Assembly (NCBI GenBank): GCA_016125475.1
Contig: WGLR01000003.1
Coordinates: 133,945-197,944 of the forward strand
DNA: 64,000 nucleotides
DNA from: Betaproteobacteria bacterium
GTDB taxonomy: Bacteria > Pseudomonadota > Gammaproteobacteria > Burkholderiales > Ga0077523
Reading direction: 5' to 3'
Part shown: positions 36,297 to 45,849 of the stretch, in pieces
How positions within the stretch are numbered: position 1 is the stretch's first letter
Layout: each line of letters begins with the position of its first letter
Translations under genes and position numbers: made by a program
Notes under the pieces: generated by a model
Told to the model about the DNA's origin: nothing
Databases searched by the model: none
Seen by the model: the letters and a program-made list of their open reading frames with translations, nothing else

Positions 36297-36322
36297 CCTG
36301 CGGGCACTGCTTCGCCCGCAGG
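36297..36322. other. GC-rich hairpin in the glyA upstream region
   Basis: CCTGCGGGC and GCCCGCAGG form a perfect 9-bp stem with an 8-nt loop, 76 nt before the glyA start. It is not followed by a U run. It could be a leader hairpin or part of a regulatory RNA. No known riboswitch consensus was recognised. Confidence 0.35.
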
Positions 36323-36397
36323 ACCGTTCCTCCGTGCCGGCCCGTGGGGCCGGGAGGGAGGTGTTACCATTCCTCGCTTATCCAGATCTTCGACACC

Positions 36398-37699
36398 ATG
36401 TTCAGCAGCCAAGACACCATTGCCCAATTCGATCCCGAACTTGCCGGGGCCATCGGTGCGGAACGCACCCGTCAGGAGGATCACATCGAGCTGATCGCTT
36501 CCGAGAACTATGCGAGCCCTCGCGTTCTGGAAGCCCAGGGTTCCGTGCTGACCAACAAGTACGCCGAGGGCTATCCCGGCAAGCGCTACTACGGCGGATG
36601 CGAGCACGTGGACGTCGCGGAGCAGCTCGCGATCGACCGCTGCAAACAGCTCTTCGGGGCCGAGTACGCGAACGTGCAGCCCCATTCGGGTTCGCAGGCC
36701 AATCAGGCGGTATACAGCGCGATCCTCAAGCCCGGGGACACGATGCTCGGGATGTCGCTGGCCCACGGCGGTCACCTCACGCACGGCTCGCCGGTCAACA
36801 TCTCCGGCAAGCTGTACCACGCGGTCGCGTACGGCCTGACCGCCGACGAGGAAATCGACTACGACGCGGTGGAGCAGCTCGCGCGGGAGAACCGTCCCAA
36901 GGTGATCGTTGCAGGTGCCTCCGCCTACGCACTGCGCATGGATTTCAAGCGCTTCCGCAGTATCGCCGACGCCGTGGGTGCCTATCTCATGGTCGACATG
37001 GCGCACTACGCGGGTCTCGTCGCGGCGGGCCTGTATCCCAGTCCCGTCGGCATCGCCGATTTCGTCACGAGCACGACGCACAAGACGCTGCGCGGTCCCC
37101 GCGGCGGAATCATCCTTGCCCGGTCCGAGCACGAGAAGCTGCTCAATTCGGCGATCTTCCCCGGAATCCAGGGCGGACCGCTGATGCACGTGATCGCCGC
37201 GAAGGCCGTCGCGTTCAGGGAAGCGATGACACCCGAGTTCCGCCGGTATCAGAATCAGGTCATCGACAACGCGCGGGTGCTCGCGAAGGTCCTCGCGGGG
37301 CGCGGGCTTCGCATCGTCTCCGGCCGCACGGAGAGCCACATGTTCCTCGTGGACCTGCGTGCGAAACGCATAACGGGCAAGGATGCCGAGGCGGCACTCG
37401 GCAGGGCGCACATCACCGTGAACAAGAATGCCATTCCGAACGACCCGGAGAAGCCGTTCGTGACGAGCGGCATCCGCATCGGCTCTCCGGCGATGACCAC
37501 CCGCGGATTCACCGAACTCGAGTCCGAGCGTCTGGGCAACCTGATCGCGGACGTGCTCGAGGCGCCCGATGACGGTGCCACGATCGGTCGCGTGGTGGAG
37601 GAGGTCAAGGCGATGTGCGCGCGATTCCCGGTCTACGGACCCGCGACGGGCGGCTCCGGGCGGGACACGGGCGCGCAGGCAGCGACTGCCGCGGCATAG
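36398..37699 (+). CDS. glyA: Serine hydroxymethyltransferase
   Basis: A 433-residue PLP enzyme interconverting serine and glycine with tetrahydrofolate. Signature segments are [13 protein letters not shown] near residue 29, [15 protein letters not shown] near 94, and the PLP-lysine segment [17 protein letters not shown] with Lys near residue 229. The C-terminus has an extra Ala/Gly-rich tail of about 15 residues beyond the usual end. The ATG at 36398 gives the standard start; a longer open frame from 36080 overlaps the GNAT gene and is rejected. nrdR follows 198 nt downstream. Confidence 0.97.
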   Translation: MFSSQDTIAQFDPELAGAIGAERTRQEDHIELIASENYASPRVLEAQGSVLTNKYAEGYPGKRYYGGCEHVDVAEQLAIDRCKQLFGAEYANVQPHSGSQANQAVYSAILKPGDTMLGMSLAHGGHLTHGSPVNISGKLYHAVAYGLTADEEIDYDAVEQLARENRPKVIVAGASAYALRMDFKRFRSIADAVGAYLMVDMAHYAGLVAAGLYPSPVGIADFVTSTTHKTLRGPRGGIILARSEHEKLLNSAIFPGIQGGPLMHVIAAKAVAFREAMTPEFRRYQNQVIDNARVLAKVLAGRGLRIVSGRTESHMFLVDLRAKRITGKDAEAALGRAHITVNKNAIPNDPEKPFVTSGIRIGSPAMTTRGFTELESERLGNLIADVLEAPDDGATIGRVVEEVKAMCARFPVYGPATGGSGRDTGAQAATAAA

Positions 37700-37897
37700 C
37701 GACCTCCCGGGGCACCGGATGATCCCGTCAGTGCGGTCGGAACGGCATCCGCGGCGGCGCGAGGCTGCTGCGGAAGCCCGGGTCGTCAGGGCGTTTCACT
37801 GCGGCTGCCGAGGCCGTGCCGTGGTTCGCCGGGCAGGGGTGGGCGGCCTTGCCCCAGCATGTTCCGGAACGTCGACCGGGCGCGGGGGAGGCAGGGC

Positions 37898-38380
37898 ATG
37901 AAGTGTCCCTTCTGCGGGCATCCGGACACACAGGTGGTCGACTCGCGCGTGAGCGAGGATGGCGACAGTGTCCGGCGTCGCCGCCGGTGCCTGTCCTGCG
38001 AGAAGCGGTTCACCACGTTCGAGACCGTCGAATTGCGGATGCCCCGGATCGTCAAGACGAGCGGCAGCCGGGCAGAATTCGACGAGGCAAAGCTGCGCAC
38101 GAGCTTCACGCGTGCCCTGCACAAGCGCCCGGTTCCCACGGAGCAGGTCGATGCGGCCATCGAGCGGATCGGCCAGCGACTGCTGGCACTCGGCGAGCGA
38201 GAGGTGCCCTCGCGCACGATCGGACAGATGGTCATGAAGGAGCTCTACAAGCTCGACAAGGTCGCCTACATCCGCTTCGCGTCCGTCTACCGGAGCTTCA
38301 AGGACGTGGACGATTTCCGGGACGCGATCGCCGAGGTCGACAAGCCCGCACCGAAGCGCAGACGCGCACCCGTACGCTGA
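37898..38380 (+). CDS. nrdR: Transcriptional repressor NrdR
   Basis: A 160-residue regulator of ribonucleotide reductase genes. It has an N-terminal zinc ribbon ([18 protein letters not shown], with later CLSCEKRF) and an ATP-cone domain from about residue 49 ([19 protein letters not shown]). It binds NrdR boxes when loaded with dATP/ATP. The start at 37898 gives the universal MKCPFCG N-terminus. It precedes ribD, the conserved glyA-nrdR-ribD order. Confidence 0.97.
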   Translation: MKCPFCGHPDTQVVDSRVSEDGDSVRRRRRCLSCEKRFTTFETVELRMPRIVKTSGSRAEFDEAKLRTSFTRALHKRPVPTEQVDAAIERIGQRLLALGEREVPSRTIGQMVMKELYKLDKVAYIRFASVYRSFKDVDDFRDAIAEVDKPAPKRRRAPVR

Positions 38381-38382
38381 TC

Positions 38383-39474
38383 TTGTATTCCATCGACGAC
38401 CATCGACACATGGCGCGGGCGCTGCGGCTTGCCGCCCGAGGGCTGAACACGACGACACCGAACCCGCGCGTCGGATGCGTGATCGCGCGCGATTCGGCCG
38501 TGCTCGGGGAAGGATGGCACGAGCGCGCCGGCGGGCCACACGCGGAAGTGGTGGCCATGCGTTCGGCGGGCGCTCACGCAAGGGGGGCGACCGCTTACGT
38601 GACGCTGGAGCCCTGCAGCCATCATGGCAGGACGCCTCCCTGTGCGGACGCACTGATTGCCGCTGGCCTGGGGCGCGTCGTGATCGCGATGGAGGATCCC
38701 AACCCTCTCGTCTGCGGTCAGGGGGTCCGGGCGTTGCGGCAAGCCGGCATCACGACGCAGGTGGGGCTGATGGCCGTCGAGGCCGTGGAGCTGAATGTCG
38801 GTTTCGTCTCGCGCATGACCCGTGGCCGCCCGTGGGTGCGCGTGAAGATCGCGTCGTCGCTCGACGGCAAGACGGCATTGCCGAACGGGGCGAGTCAGTG
38901 GATCACGGGGCCGGCCGCACGACGCGACGGGCACAGATGGCGGGCGCGATCGTGCGCGGTAATGACAGGCATCGGCACGCTGCAGGACGACGATCCGCGG
39001 CTGACCGTCCGGGACGTCGCGAGCGAACGGCAGCCCGCCCGGATCGTGGTCGACAGTCGTCTGCGCATCGATCGCGGCGCGCGCGTGCTGGACGGGGGGC
39101 GCGTGATCGTCGCGACCGCCACGCACCTGCCCGACAAGCAGGACCTGCTCGCCGCGCGTGGTGCGGAAGTCTGGTGCCTGCCGGGGGACGACGGCAGGGT
39201 GGATCTCGCGCGACTCATGGAGAAGCTGGGTGAGAACGGGTTCAACGAAATTCTCGTCGAGGCGGGCATCAACCTTCACTCCGCGCTCGTCGCGGCCGGA
39301 ATGGTCGATGAGCTCGTCATCTACATGGCGCCGCGTCTCCTCGGCGACGCGGGCCGTGGCATGATTCGTCTGCCCCGGGGCGACGAAGTCGCGGACATGC
39401 CGGGCCTCGTGATCCGGGATGCGAGGCGATTCGGCCAGGACTGGCGCTTCGTCGCTCGCTGGGCTGACGATTAG
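38383..39474 (+). CDS. ribD: Bifunctional riboflavin deaminase/reductase RibD
   Basis: A 363-residue enzyme for two steps of riboflavin synthesis. The N-terminal deaminase domain has the zinc site GGPHAEV and LEPCSHHGRTPPC. The C-terminal reductase domain starts around residue 145 (VRVKIASSLDGKTALPNG) and includes NEILVEAGINLHSAL. The family N-terminus (MYSIDDHRHMARAL) is reached only with a TTG start at 38383, 2 nt after the nrdR stop; the first ATG at 38410 would remove nine conserved residues. Confidence 0.95.
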   Translation: MYSIDDHRHMARALRLAARGLNTTTPNPRVGCVIARDSAVLGEGWHERAGGPHAEVVAMRSAGAHARGATAYVTLEPCSHHGRTPPCADALIAAGLGRVVIAMEDPNPLVCGQGVRALRQAGITTQVGLMAVEAVELNVGFVSRMTRGRPWVRVKIASSLDGKTALPNGASQWITGPAARRDGHRWRARSCAVMTGIGTLQDDDPRLTVRDVASERQPARIVVDSRLRIDRGARVLDGGRVIVATATHLPDKQDLLAARGAEVWCLPGDDGRVDLARLMEKLGENGFNEILVEAGINLHSALVAAGMVDELVIYMAPRLLGDAGRGMIRLPRGDEVADMPGLVIRDARRFGQDWRFVARWADD

Positions 39475-39560
39475 CGTCACGCGCGCTCCGGCAACCACCC
39501 TGCCCGCGCGGGGGGTCACCACCGGTTTCCAACATTTCACTCACTGACTGTCAACGAAGC

Positions 39561-40166
39561 ATGTTCACCGGAATCATCCAGGCTGTCGGGACCATCGCGC
39601 ACTTCGAAGCGAACGGAGAAGGGGCACGCCTGCACGTGCGGACGCCCGGGTGGGATCTCGCGGACGTGGCGCTCGGGGACAGCATCGCCGTCAACGGCTG
39701 CTGTCTCACGGTGGTGTCGAAGGACGCCGATGCGTTCGCGGCCGATCTCTCGCGGGAGACGCTCGATTGCACGGCGGGATTCCTGCCCGGCGCGCGGCTG
39801 AATCTCGAGAAGGCACTTCGTGCATCGGACCGGCTCGGGGGACATCTCGTCACGGGGCACGTGGACGGCGTTGGGGAGGTGACGGAAGTCGAGGCCATCG
39901 GAGACAACCGCAGATACGCGTTCCGCCTGCCGGATGCGCTCGGGCGCTACGTCGCACGCAAGGGATCGGTCACCGTCAACGGCGTGAGCCTCACCGTGAA
40001 CACGGTGGATGGCGATCTCTTCTCCGTCAATCTGATTCCGCACACACTCGCGGAGACCAACCTCGGGCAGCTGAAGGTCGGTGACCGCGTGAATCTCGAG
40101 GTCGATCTGATCGCGCGCTACGTGGAGCGGATGCTCGTGGGTGTGCACGGGGCGGAGCAGCCATGA
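39561..40166 (+). CDS. ribE: Riboflavin synthase alpha subunit
   Basis: A 201-residue enzyme forming riboflavin from two lumazine molecules. It begins MFTGIIQAVGTI, the universal start, and contains the duplicated lumazine-binding domains (VNGCCLTVV in the first, VNGVSLTVNTVDG in the second). No FMN riboswitch was found in the 86 nt before it. Its stop overlaps the start of ribBX (ATGA). Confidence 0.97.
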   Translation: MFTGIIQAVGTIAHFEANGEGARLHVRTPGWDLADVALGDSIAVNGCCLTVVSKDADAFAADLSRETLDCTAGFLPGARLNLEKALRASDRLGGHLVTGHVDGVGEVTEVEAIGDNRRYAFRLPDALGRYVARKGSVTVNGVSLTVNTVDGDLFSVNLIPHTLAETNLGQLKVGDRVNLEVDLIARYVERMLVGVHGAEQP

Positions 40167-41266
40167 CGATCAGCACCGTTCCGGAGATCATCGCCGAGAT
40201 CGCGGCGGGACGCATGGTCATCCTCGTGGACGAGGAGGACCGCGAGAACGAGGGAGATCTCGTGATGGCGGCGCAGTTCGTGACCGCGGACGCGATCAAC
40301 TTCATGGCCCGCTTCGGACGCGGCCTGATCTGTCTCACGCTGACCGAGGCGAGGTGCCGGCAGCTCAGCCTCGGCCTCATGGTGACCGCGAACGCCTCGC
40401 GCATGGGTACCAATTTCACGACTTCCATAGAAGCGGCCGAAGGCGTGACCACGGGCATCTCGGCCGCCGATCGGGCGCACACCGTTCTCACGGCGGTGCG
40501 ACGAGACGCGCAGCCTTCGGACCTCGTCCAGCCGGGCCACATCTTTCCTCTCATGGCCCAGAACGGCGGTGTCCTCGTGCGGGCGGGACACACGGAAGCC
40601 GGTTGCGATCTCGCCCACCTCGCCGGGGTCGAGCCGGCGGCGGTGATCTGCGAGATCCTGAAGGACGATGGCTCCATGGCGCGGCTGCCGGACCTGATGG
40701 CTTTCGCGCGCGAGCACGGACTCAAGATCGGCACGATCGCCGATCTCATCCACTACCGCAGCCGGACCGAATCGCTCGTGCGCCGGGCGCACGAGCGCAT
40801 GGTGCAGACCGTGCACGGCCCCTTCCGGCTGGTTGCGTATCTCGACGAAACCACACGCGAGACCCACCTCGCGCTGGTCCGAGGGGATCTCGCCGGAGAG
40901 GAGCCCGTGCTCGTTCGCGTGCATGAACCCTTCTCCGTGCTCGACGCGCTGGATCTGTCGGACACGGTGCATTCGTGGAACCTGTTCGAGGCGATGCGGG
41001 CCATCGCCGAGGCCGAACGGGGTGTGATCGTGCTGCTGCACAGGACCGAGACGGGCCAGGAGCTTCTCTCGCGCCTGGTCGCGAGTGGCGAGGCACCCGA
41101 ACCCCGCAAGCGGGATCTGCGCACGTACGGTATCGGCGCCCAGATCCTGCGCGACCTCGGGGTGCTTCGCATGCGTCTCCTGGCGCAACCCAGGCGGATG
41201 CCCAGCATGACGGGATTCGATCTGGAAGTGACGGGCTACATGGAACCGCGCGCGCCGTCCGCGTGA
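40163..41266 (+). CDS. ribBA: RibBX: DHBP synthase with degenerate GTP cyclohydrolase II domain
   Basis: A 367-residue fusion. The N-terminal half is 3,4-dihydroxy-2-butanone-4-phosphate synthase, with VDEEDRENEGDLVMAAQF, RMGTNFTTSIEA and HTEAGCDLA, all intact. The C-terminal half has the RibA fold outline (LRTYGIGAQILRDLGV) but lacks the Cys cluster that binds zinc and the GTP-binding motif. It therefore cannot be a working GTP cyclohydrolase II. This is the RibBX form described in proteobacteria, so a separate ribA is expected elsewhere. It lies between ribE and ribH in a coupled operon. Confidence 0.92.
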   Translation: MTISTVPEIIAEIAAGRMVILVDEEDRENEGDLVMAAQFVTADAINFMARFGRGLICLTLTEARCRQLSLGLMVTANASRMGTNFTTSIEAAEGVTTGISAADRAHTVLTAVRRDAQPSDLVQPGHIFPLMAQNGGVLVRAGHTEAGCDLAHLAGVEPAAVICEILKDDGSMARLPDLMAFAREHGLKIGTIADLIHYRSRTESLVRRAHERMVQTVHGPFRLVAYLDETTRETHLALVRGDLAGEEPVLVRVHEPFSVLDALDLSDTVHSWNLFEAMRAIAEAERGVIVLLHRTETGQELLSRLVASGEAPEPRKRDLRTYGIGAQILRDLGVLRMRLLAQPRRMPSMTGFDLEVTGYMEPRAPSA

Positions 41267-41286
41267 CGCGCTCAGGGAGAACACGA

Positions 41287-41769
41287 ATGGCAATCGACGA
41301 CGACATCGACCGGATCGACATCGATCCCTCCGGCGAAGGACTCACGGTCGGGGTGGTCTGCAGCCGCTTCAACGCCCCTGTCTGCGACGCGCTGCTGGAA
41401 GCCTGCGTCGGGGAACTGCTGCGACTGGGCGTGCGTCGCGACGACATCACCGTCGTGCGCGTGCCGGGTGCGCTCGAGATTCCCATGGCGCTGTCGGGTC
41501 TCGCGCGCACGGAACAGTTCCACGCGCTGGTCGCACTCGGTGCGGTGATCCGCGGCGAGACCTACCATTTCGAAGTCGTTTCGGATCAGTCGGCATCCGG
41601 GATCATGCGCGTCCAGCTCGACACGGGCATACCCGTGGCGAACGGCGTGCTCACCACCAATACGGACGAACAGGCCGAAGCTCGCATGCACGTGAAGGGC
41701 GCCGAAGCCGGCCGTGCCGCGATCGAGATGGCCAACCTGCTACAGGCGATAGAAGATGAGCGCGACTGA
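41287..41769 (+). CDS. ribH: 6,7-dimethyl-8-ribityllumazine synthase
   Basis: A 160-residue enzyme that joins DHBP and aminouracil to make lumazine. Conserved segments are VVCSRFNAPVCDALL, RVPGALEIPMAL, GAVIRGETYHFEVV with the catalytic His, and NGVLTTNTDEQAE. An AGGGAG site lies before the ATG. nusB begins 14 nt before its stop, so translation is coupled. Confidence 0.97.
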   Translation: MAIDDDIDRIDIDPSGEGLTVGVVCSRFNAPVCDALLEACVGELLRLGVRRDDITVVRVPGALEIPMALSGLARTEQFHALVALGAVIRGETYHFEVVSDQSASGIMRVQLDTGIPVANGVLTTNTDEQAEARMHVKGAEAGRAAIEMANLLQAIEDERD

Positions 41770-42220
41770 ATCCACGCACACGAAACCCCGGCCCGTGAGT
41801 CCGCGACGCGGGGCACGGCGGCTCGCCGTCCAGATGCTCTACGGCTGGCTGCTCAATCCCCGGGAACTCGCGGACGTGAAGGCGGACGCGCGTCACGACG
41901 AATCGTTCGACAAGGTGGACCAGGCGCTGTTCGATCGCCTCGTCGGAGGCGTCCTGTCGGCGCACGAAGAGCTCCGGGCCCTTATTGCCCCGCTGCTCGA
42001 CCGCCGGATCGAATCGCTCTCGCCGGTGGAGCACGCGATTCTCCTGCTCGCGGCGGAAGAGCTCGCACACCATCCCGAAACGCCCTACCGTGTCGTGATC
42101 AGCGAAGCCATCGAGCTCGCGAAGACCTTCGGTGGCACCGACGGTCACAAGTACGTGAACGGCGTCCTGGATCGCCTCGCGTCGCAACTGCGCCCGAACG
42201 ATCCCCGGCCTACGCGCTGA
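41756..42220 (+). CDS. nusB: Transcription antitermination factor NusB
   Basis: A 154-residue RNA-binding protein needed for rRNA antitermination with NusE. The all-helical fold starts RRGARRLAVQMLYGW, and LSPVEHAILLLAAEEL and PYRVVISEAIELAKTFGG are signature segments. It overlaps ribH by 14 nt. Its stop lies 11 nt inside the convergent GGDEF-EAL gene, so the two 3' ends overlap. Confidence 0.96.
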   Translation: MSATESTHTKPRPVSPRRGARRLAVQMLYGWLLNPRELADVKADARHDESFDKVDQALFDRLVGGVLSAHEELRALIAPLLDRRIESLSPVEHAILLLAAEELAHHPETPYRVVISEAIELAKTFGGTDGHKYVNGVLDRLASQLRPNDPRPTR

Positions 42221-44606
42221 CGCGTGACGCGTGGCCTTCGGCCGGCCGCGGCCGGGCCCGTCGCTCCCGGAGCCACGCCACGAACGCGGGCGCGGGCAGC
42301 GGCCGCGAGATGACGTAGCCCTGTGCCTCGTCGCAACCGAGTGAACGCAGCAGATCGAGGCCGGCTTCGGTCTCGACCCCCTCGGCAACGACTTCCAGTC
42401 CCATGTTGTGTCCCAGTTCGATCGTCGAACGGACGATCGTCGCGTCGTCTTCGTCGTCGGCCATGTGCCTCACGAACGAGCCGTCGATCTTGAGTTCCTG
42501 GACGGGCAGCTTCTTGAGGTACGACAGCGAGGAGTAGCCCGTGCCGAAGTCGTCGATGGACAGTCGCAGTCCGAGCGCGTGCAGTCTCCGCAGCGTCTCC
42601 AGTGCGCGCTGAGGGTCCTCCATCACGCCGCTCTCGGTGATCTCGAGACAGAGCTTCCCCGGTGGCGTCGCGTGTGTCTCGAGCAGCGAAGCGATCAGGT
42701 CCGGCAGCTCGGCGTCGAGCAGATCCCGCGTCGATACGTTGGCGGAGACCGTGACGTCGAGCCCGTCCGCGTGCCACGCGCCGATCGTGCGAACTACCGT
42801 CCGGAGGACCCAGCGAGTCACGTGGCGCACGTAGCCCGTCTGCTCGGCGAAAGGGATGAATTCCGACGGTGGCACGAAGCCGCGCACGGGATGCATCCAG
42901 CGCACGAGGGCCTCGGCGCGCACGATGCGCCCCGTGCGGAGTTCGAGCTTGGGCTGGAAGTGCAGATCGAGCTCGTCGTCCTGGATGGCCCGCCGCAGTT
43001 CGGTCAGCAGCGAGAGATGCGAGCGTCGTCCGTCCTCGCCGGAGGGGTCGTAGAGCGCGATCTCGCCGCCCGAGCGCTTGGCGAGATGCATCGCGACATC
43101 CGCGTTCCGAAGCAGCATGTCCGGGTCGGCGTCGTGTTCGGGGTAGCACGACACGCCGAGGCTCGCGCTGACATCCACGGGCTGGCCCTCCAGGACGATC
43201 GGCGGTTCCAGCGCGGCCACGATCCGCCGGCCTGCCCGGTGCACGCGCTCAGGGTCACTTTCGGGCAGCAGGATCGCGAACTCGTCGCCGCCCAGCCGGG
43301 CCACCGTGTCCGACTCCCGCAGCGTGCCCTTCAGGCGTTTCGCGACTTCCTTCAGGATCTCGTCGCCCGCCGGGTGGCCGAGACTGTCGTTGACGTACTG
43401 GAATCGGTCCAGGTCGAGCACCATGACCGCGAAGGGGGTGCGCGCTCTCGCTGCCGTGCGCAGGGTCTGCCGCAGCCGGTCACGGAACATCGCCCGGTTC
43501 GGAAGACCCGTCAGCGTGTCCTCGTAGGCCAGGCGGAGGATCTTCGATTCGCGTTCGGCGATCCCGCCCAGCATGTGATTGAAGCTCGCGGCGAGTTCAC
43601 CCAGTTCGTCGCGCTGATCGACAATCACGGGCCGGTCGTAGTCGCCGTCGCGTATCCGCCGTGCGGCCGCGGCGAGCAGCCGGACCGGGCGCGTGATGCT
43701 GCGGGCGATGAGAACGCTCCCGGCGATCGAGAAGAGGACGCTCACGAGCGCCACGCCGCCGAGGATGGCGCTCAGACGGTCGAACGGAGCCGTGGCCTCG
43801 CGCCGGGAACGCTGGAGCAACGCGGACACCCTGCCTTCGGGACTGTCGCCCAGCACGGCCATCAGGGAAAGATAGGGTTCGCCGTCGAGCTTCAGCGTGG
43901 CGCTTCGTCCGATGTCTTCCAGCCGCGGTTCGTTCGCGGTCAGGCTGCGGACCATGGACGACGGCAGCGTGGAGGCGAGGACGGACCAGTGCCCGTCGCC
44001 TGCTCTGGACACCAGCGACACCTGCAGCCCCGAGACGGCCTGGAGGTCGGCCGCCGTGCCATGGTCCATGAGGAAGCCCATGGCCACCCAGGCGATGGGC
44101 AGGGGCGCCCGGACCGGAACCATGACCATCTGGTAGGGGCGGCCGTCGAGCAGAACGATCGCGGCGGCGCGACCGTTCGCGGCTGCCGTGTCGATCAGCG
44201 TCGGGAGCGGGAACCGGTCGTCTCCGGTGCGTTCGGGGTGACGGGAATCGGCCACGAGCCGGCGATCGAGGGACGCCAGCATCACCACGCTCGCGTCGAT
44301 TCGCGCGCCGTGATTGCGCAACGCGGACGCAATCGTCGGGATGTCGTGCGTGGCGACTGCCGCCCGGAAGCCGAAATCCGCGGCGAGCACCTGCGTGGCG
44401 TCCGTGAGCCGACGGGCATTCTGGTCGACGAGGCGACGCACCACCCGCTCCCCGACGAGCAGCTCTTCCGCCATGTTCTGTTCCGCGATGCGTTCCCCGC
44501 CCGCGCTGACCAGGGCGTACACGATGCCCTCGACGACGACGAGGAGCAGGATGAAGAAGACGGCGATCCGGGCCCTGAGGCTCCGGAGTGGCAGGCGCGG
44601 ACTCAC
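42210..44606 (-). CDS. Membrane GGDEF-EAL c-di-GMP enzyme with periplasmic sensor domain
   Basis: A 798-residue protein. A membrane helix at about 14-34 is followed by a periplasmic domain of roughly 230 residues (Cache-like), a second helix near 272-295, and HAMP. The GGDEF domain carries GGDEF at about 437-442. The EAL domain starts near residue 563 with EALVRWMHP and has SANVST, LEITESG, DDFGTGYSS, ELKIDGSFV and AEGVET all intact. Both making and breaking c-di-GMP are possible. The GTG start at 44606 overlaps the stop of the cupredoxin gene (GTGA), so it is translated together with two exported metal/haem proteins that could meet its periplasmic domain. Confidence 0.93.
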   Translation of the reverse strand: MSPRLPLRSLRARIAVFFILLLVVVEGIVYALVSAGGERIAEQNMAEELLVGERVVRRLVDQNARRLTDATQVLAADFGFRAAVATHDIPTIASALRNHGARIDASVVMLASLDRRLVADSRHPERTGDDRFPLPTLIDTAAANGRAAAIVLLDGRPYQMVMVPVRAPLPIAWVAMGFLMDHGTAADLQAVSGLQVSLVSRAGDGHWSVLASTLPSSMVRSLTANEPRLEDIGRSATLKLDGEPYLSLMAVLGDSPEGRVSALLQRSRREATAPFDRLSAILGGVALVSVLFSIAGSVLIARSITRPVRLLAAAARRIRDGDYDRPVIVDQRDELGELAASFNHMLGGIAERESKILRLAYEDTLTGLPNRAMFRDRLRQTLRTAARARTPFAVMVLDLDRFQYVNDSLGHPAGDEILKEVAKRLKGTLRESDTVARLGGDEFAILLPESDPERVHRAGRRIVAALEPPIVLEGQPVDVSASLGVSCYPEHDADPDMLLRNADVAMHLAKRSGGEIALYDPSGEDGRRSHLSLLTELRRAIQDDELDLHFQPKLELRTGRIVRAEALVRWMHPVRGFVPPSEFIPFAEQTGYVRHVTRWVLRTVVRTIGAWHADGLDVTVSANVSTRDLLDAELPDLIASLLETHATPPGKLCLEITESGVMEDPQRALETLRRLHALGLRLSIDDFGTGYSSLSYLKKLPVQELKIDGSFVRHMADDEDDATIVRSTIELGHNMGLEVVAEGVETEAGLDLLRSLGCDEAQGYVISRPLPAPAFVAWLRERRARPRPAEGHASRVSA

Positions 44607-45271
44607 TCGTCCTTCGACATGGAAGGCGGCTGGACCACGTCCAGGCCGAACTGGACGGGCACGGCCTGCGCCCCGGTCACGCTCGCATGCTGCGCGGCGG
44701 GTTCGGCCTTCATCCACGGGTGCCAGACCTTCACGACGTAGTCGCCGGCGGGCAGTTCGAAGGATGCGACGCCGTCCGCCGACGTCTTGCCGAACCATGG
44801 CGTGTCGACCACGTAGATGTACCCGACCATCCAGTCGTGGATGTTGCACCCGAGCGTGACCGGCCCGGGTCTGTCGAAGACCACGGGCTTCGCCGGAACC
44901 CCGGAATAGAGCTTGAGCTCGAAGCGCTTCGCGGGGGAGAACGAGTACACGTGATGACGGATGTTGTCCTTGTTCGGGAACGACACGGCCGCGCCGACCT
45001 GGACGGGTACGACGAGCGGCACGAATTCCTTGTCGATCTGGTCCATTCGGGCGGGCCTTCGCGGGCCCGCGGGTGCCTTGTGCCCGACCGGCCGGGCGTA
45101 GACCACGGCCTGGGCGACCGGCTGTCCGTCGGCGTCGTGTACCGTCGCCGAAAGGGTGCCGGCGCTCGCGACACGTACTGCAGCCATCGCCAGCGCAACC
45201 GCGCAGAACAGTCCCGGTATCCCCGCACGGGAACGGGGTGTTCGAAGGCCGGTAGGCGATGTCCCGCTCAT
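44603..45271 (-). CDS. Exported cupredoxin-like protein (methylamine-utilisation-type)
   Basis: A 222-residue protein with a signal peptide (LFCAVALAMAAVRVASA). The beta-sandwich includes VSFPNKDNIRHHVYSFSPAKRF and LGCNIHDWMVGYIYVVDTP. These hold His, Cys, His and Met in the order of a type 1 copper site. Such proteins are annotated 'methylamine utilisation protein', but no methylamine genes are present. Its ATG overlaps the haemoglobin stop (ATGA) and its stop overlaps the GGDEF-EAL start, forming a coupled three-gene operon. Copper binding is inferred from the ligands. Confidence 0.85.
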   Translation of the reverse strand: MSGTSPTGLRTPRSRAGIPGLFCAVALAMAAVRVASAGTLSATVHDADGQPVAQAVVYARPVGHKAPAGPRRPARMDQIDKEFVPLVVPVQVGAAVSFPNKDNIRHHVYSFSPAKRFELKLYSGVPAKPVVFDRPGPVTLGCNIHDWMVGYIYVVDTPWFGKTSADGVASFELPAGDYVVKVWHPWMKAEPAAQHASVTGAQAVPVQFGLDVVQPPSMSKDE

Positions 45272-45714
45272 CGCGTCACCACGTCCCGCTTGAATGGTGC
45301 GAGGACTGCCAGGAGTTCGTTCTTCTCGCGCGTGCCGATGCCGTGCTCGTCGAGGATGACGACGAGCCGCTCCACGAGTCGGTAGAAGTCGGCTTCCGTG
45401 ATGCCGAGCCCGGCGTGTGTCGTCTTCATGTCGTCGCCGTCGAAGTGACACGGACCGTTGGTGAGCGTGCAGAGCTGTTCGGCCAGCTTGGCCCTGAAGC
45501 GCTTCCGGTTGATCTTGCGAAAGAGGTGGCCCGATACGGGGTCCGCGCGCGAGCTCTCGATGAGCTCGTCCGCAATGGCCTGGATCGAGGCGGCGCCCCC
45601 GAGACGCTCGTAGAGCGTGGCGTCGGCGGATGCGGATCCCGCGCAGGACAGCCACAGGAATGCCGTGGCGAGGCCGCCGACGAGCGCCGGAAGGACTGAG
45701 CTTCGATGTTGCAT
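45268..45714 (-). CDS. Exported group 1 truncated haemoglobin
   Basis: A 148-residue protein. Residues 1-32 form a signal peptide (FLWLSCAGSASADA). The globin part begins TLYERLGGAASIQAIADELI, as in GlbN-type 2-on-2 globins. The proximal His lies in MKTTHAGLGITEADFYRL. Most truncated haemoglobins are cytoplasmic, so the export signal is notable. It is the first gene of the haemoglobin-cupredoxin-GGDEF/EAL operon. Likely ligands are O2 or NO. The start at 45714 gives the signal peptide; longer frames upstream are not supported. Confidence 0.88.
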   Translation of the reverse strand: MQHRSSVLPALVGGLATAFLWLSCAGSASADATLYERLGGAASIQAIADELIESSRADPVSGHLFRKINRKRFRAKLAEQLCTLTNGPCHFDGDDMKTTHAGLGITEADFYRLVERLVVILDEHGIGTREKNELLAVLAPFKRDVVTR

Positions 45715-45849
45715 GCCTGAACCCGATGTGTAGCGAAGCGACCGACTGCATAACGGCCGTGAGCGCCCCGACTTGACCCGTGCGCCGACCGTCGTCACGG
45801 CCTGCCCGCGTACTAAAGGTGCGTGTGCACCGAACCGATAGGTAACGGC

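Noticed and set aside
39475-39560. Possible FMN riboswitch between ribD and ribE
   Set aside because: Only 86 nt are present and none of the conserved RFN sequence segments is visible.
40846-41266. Functional GTP cyclohydrolase II domain in the RibBA-like protein
   Set aside because: The zinc-binding cysteines and GTP-binding motif are missing.
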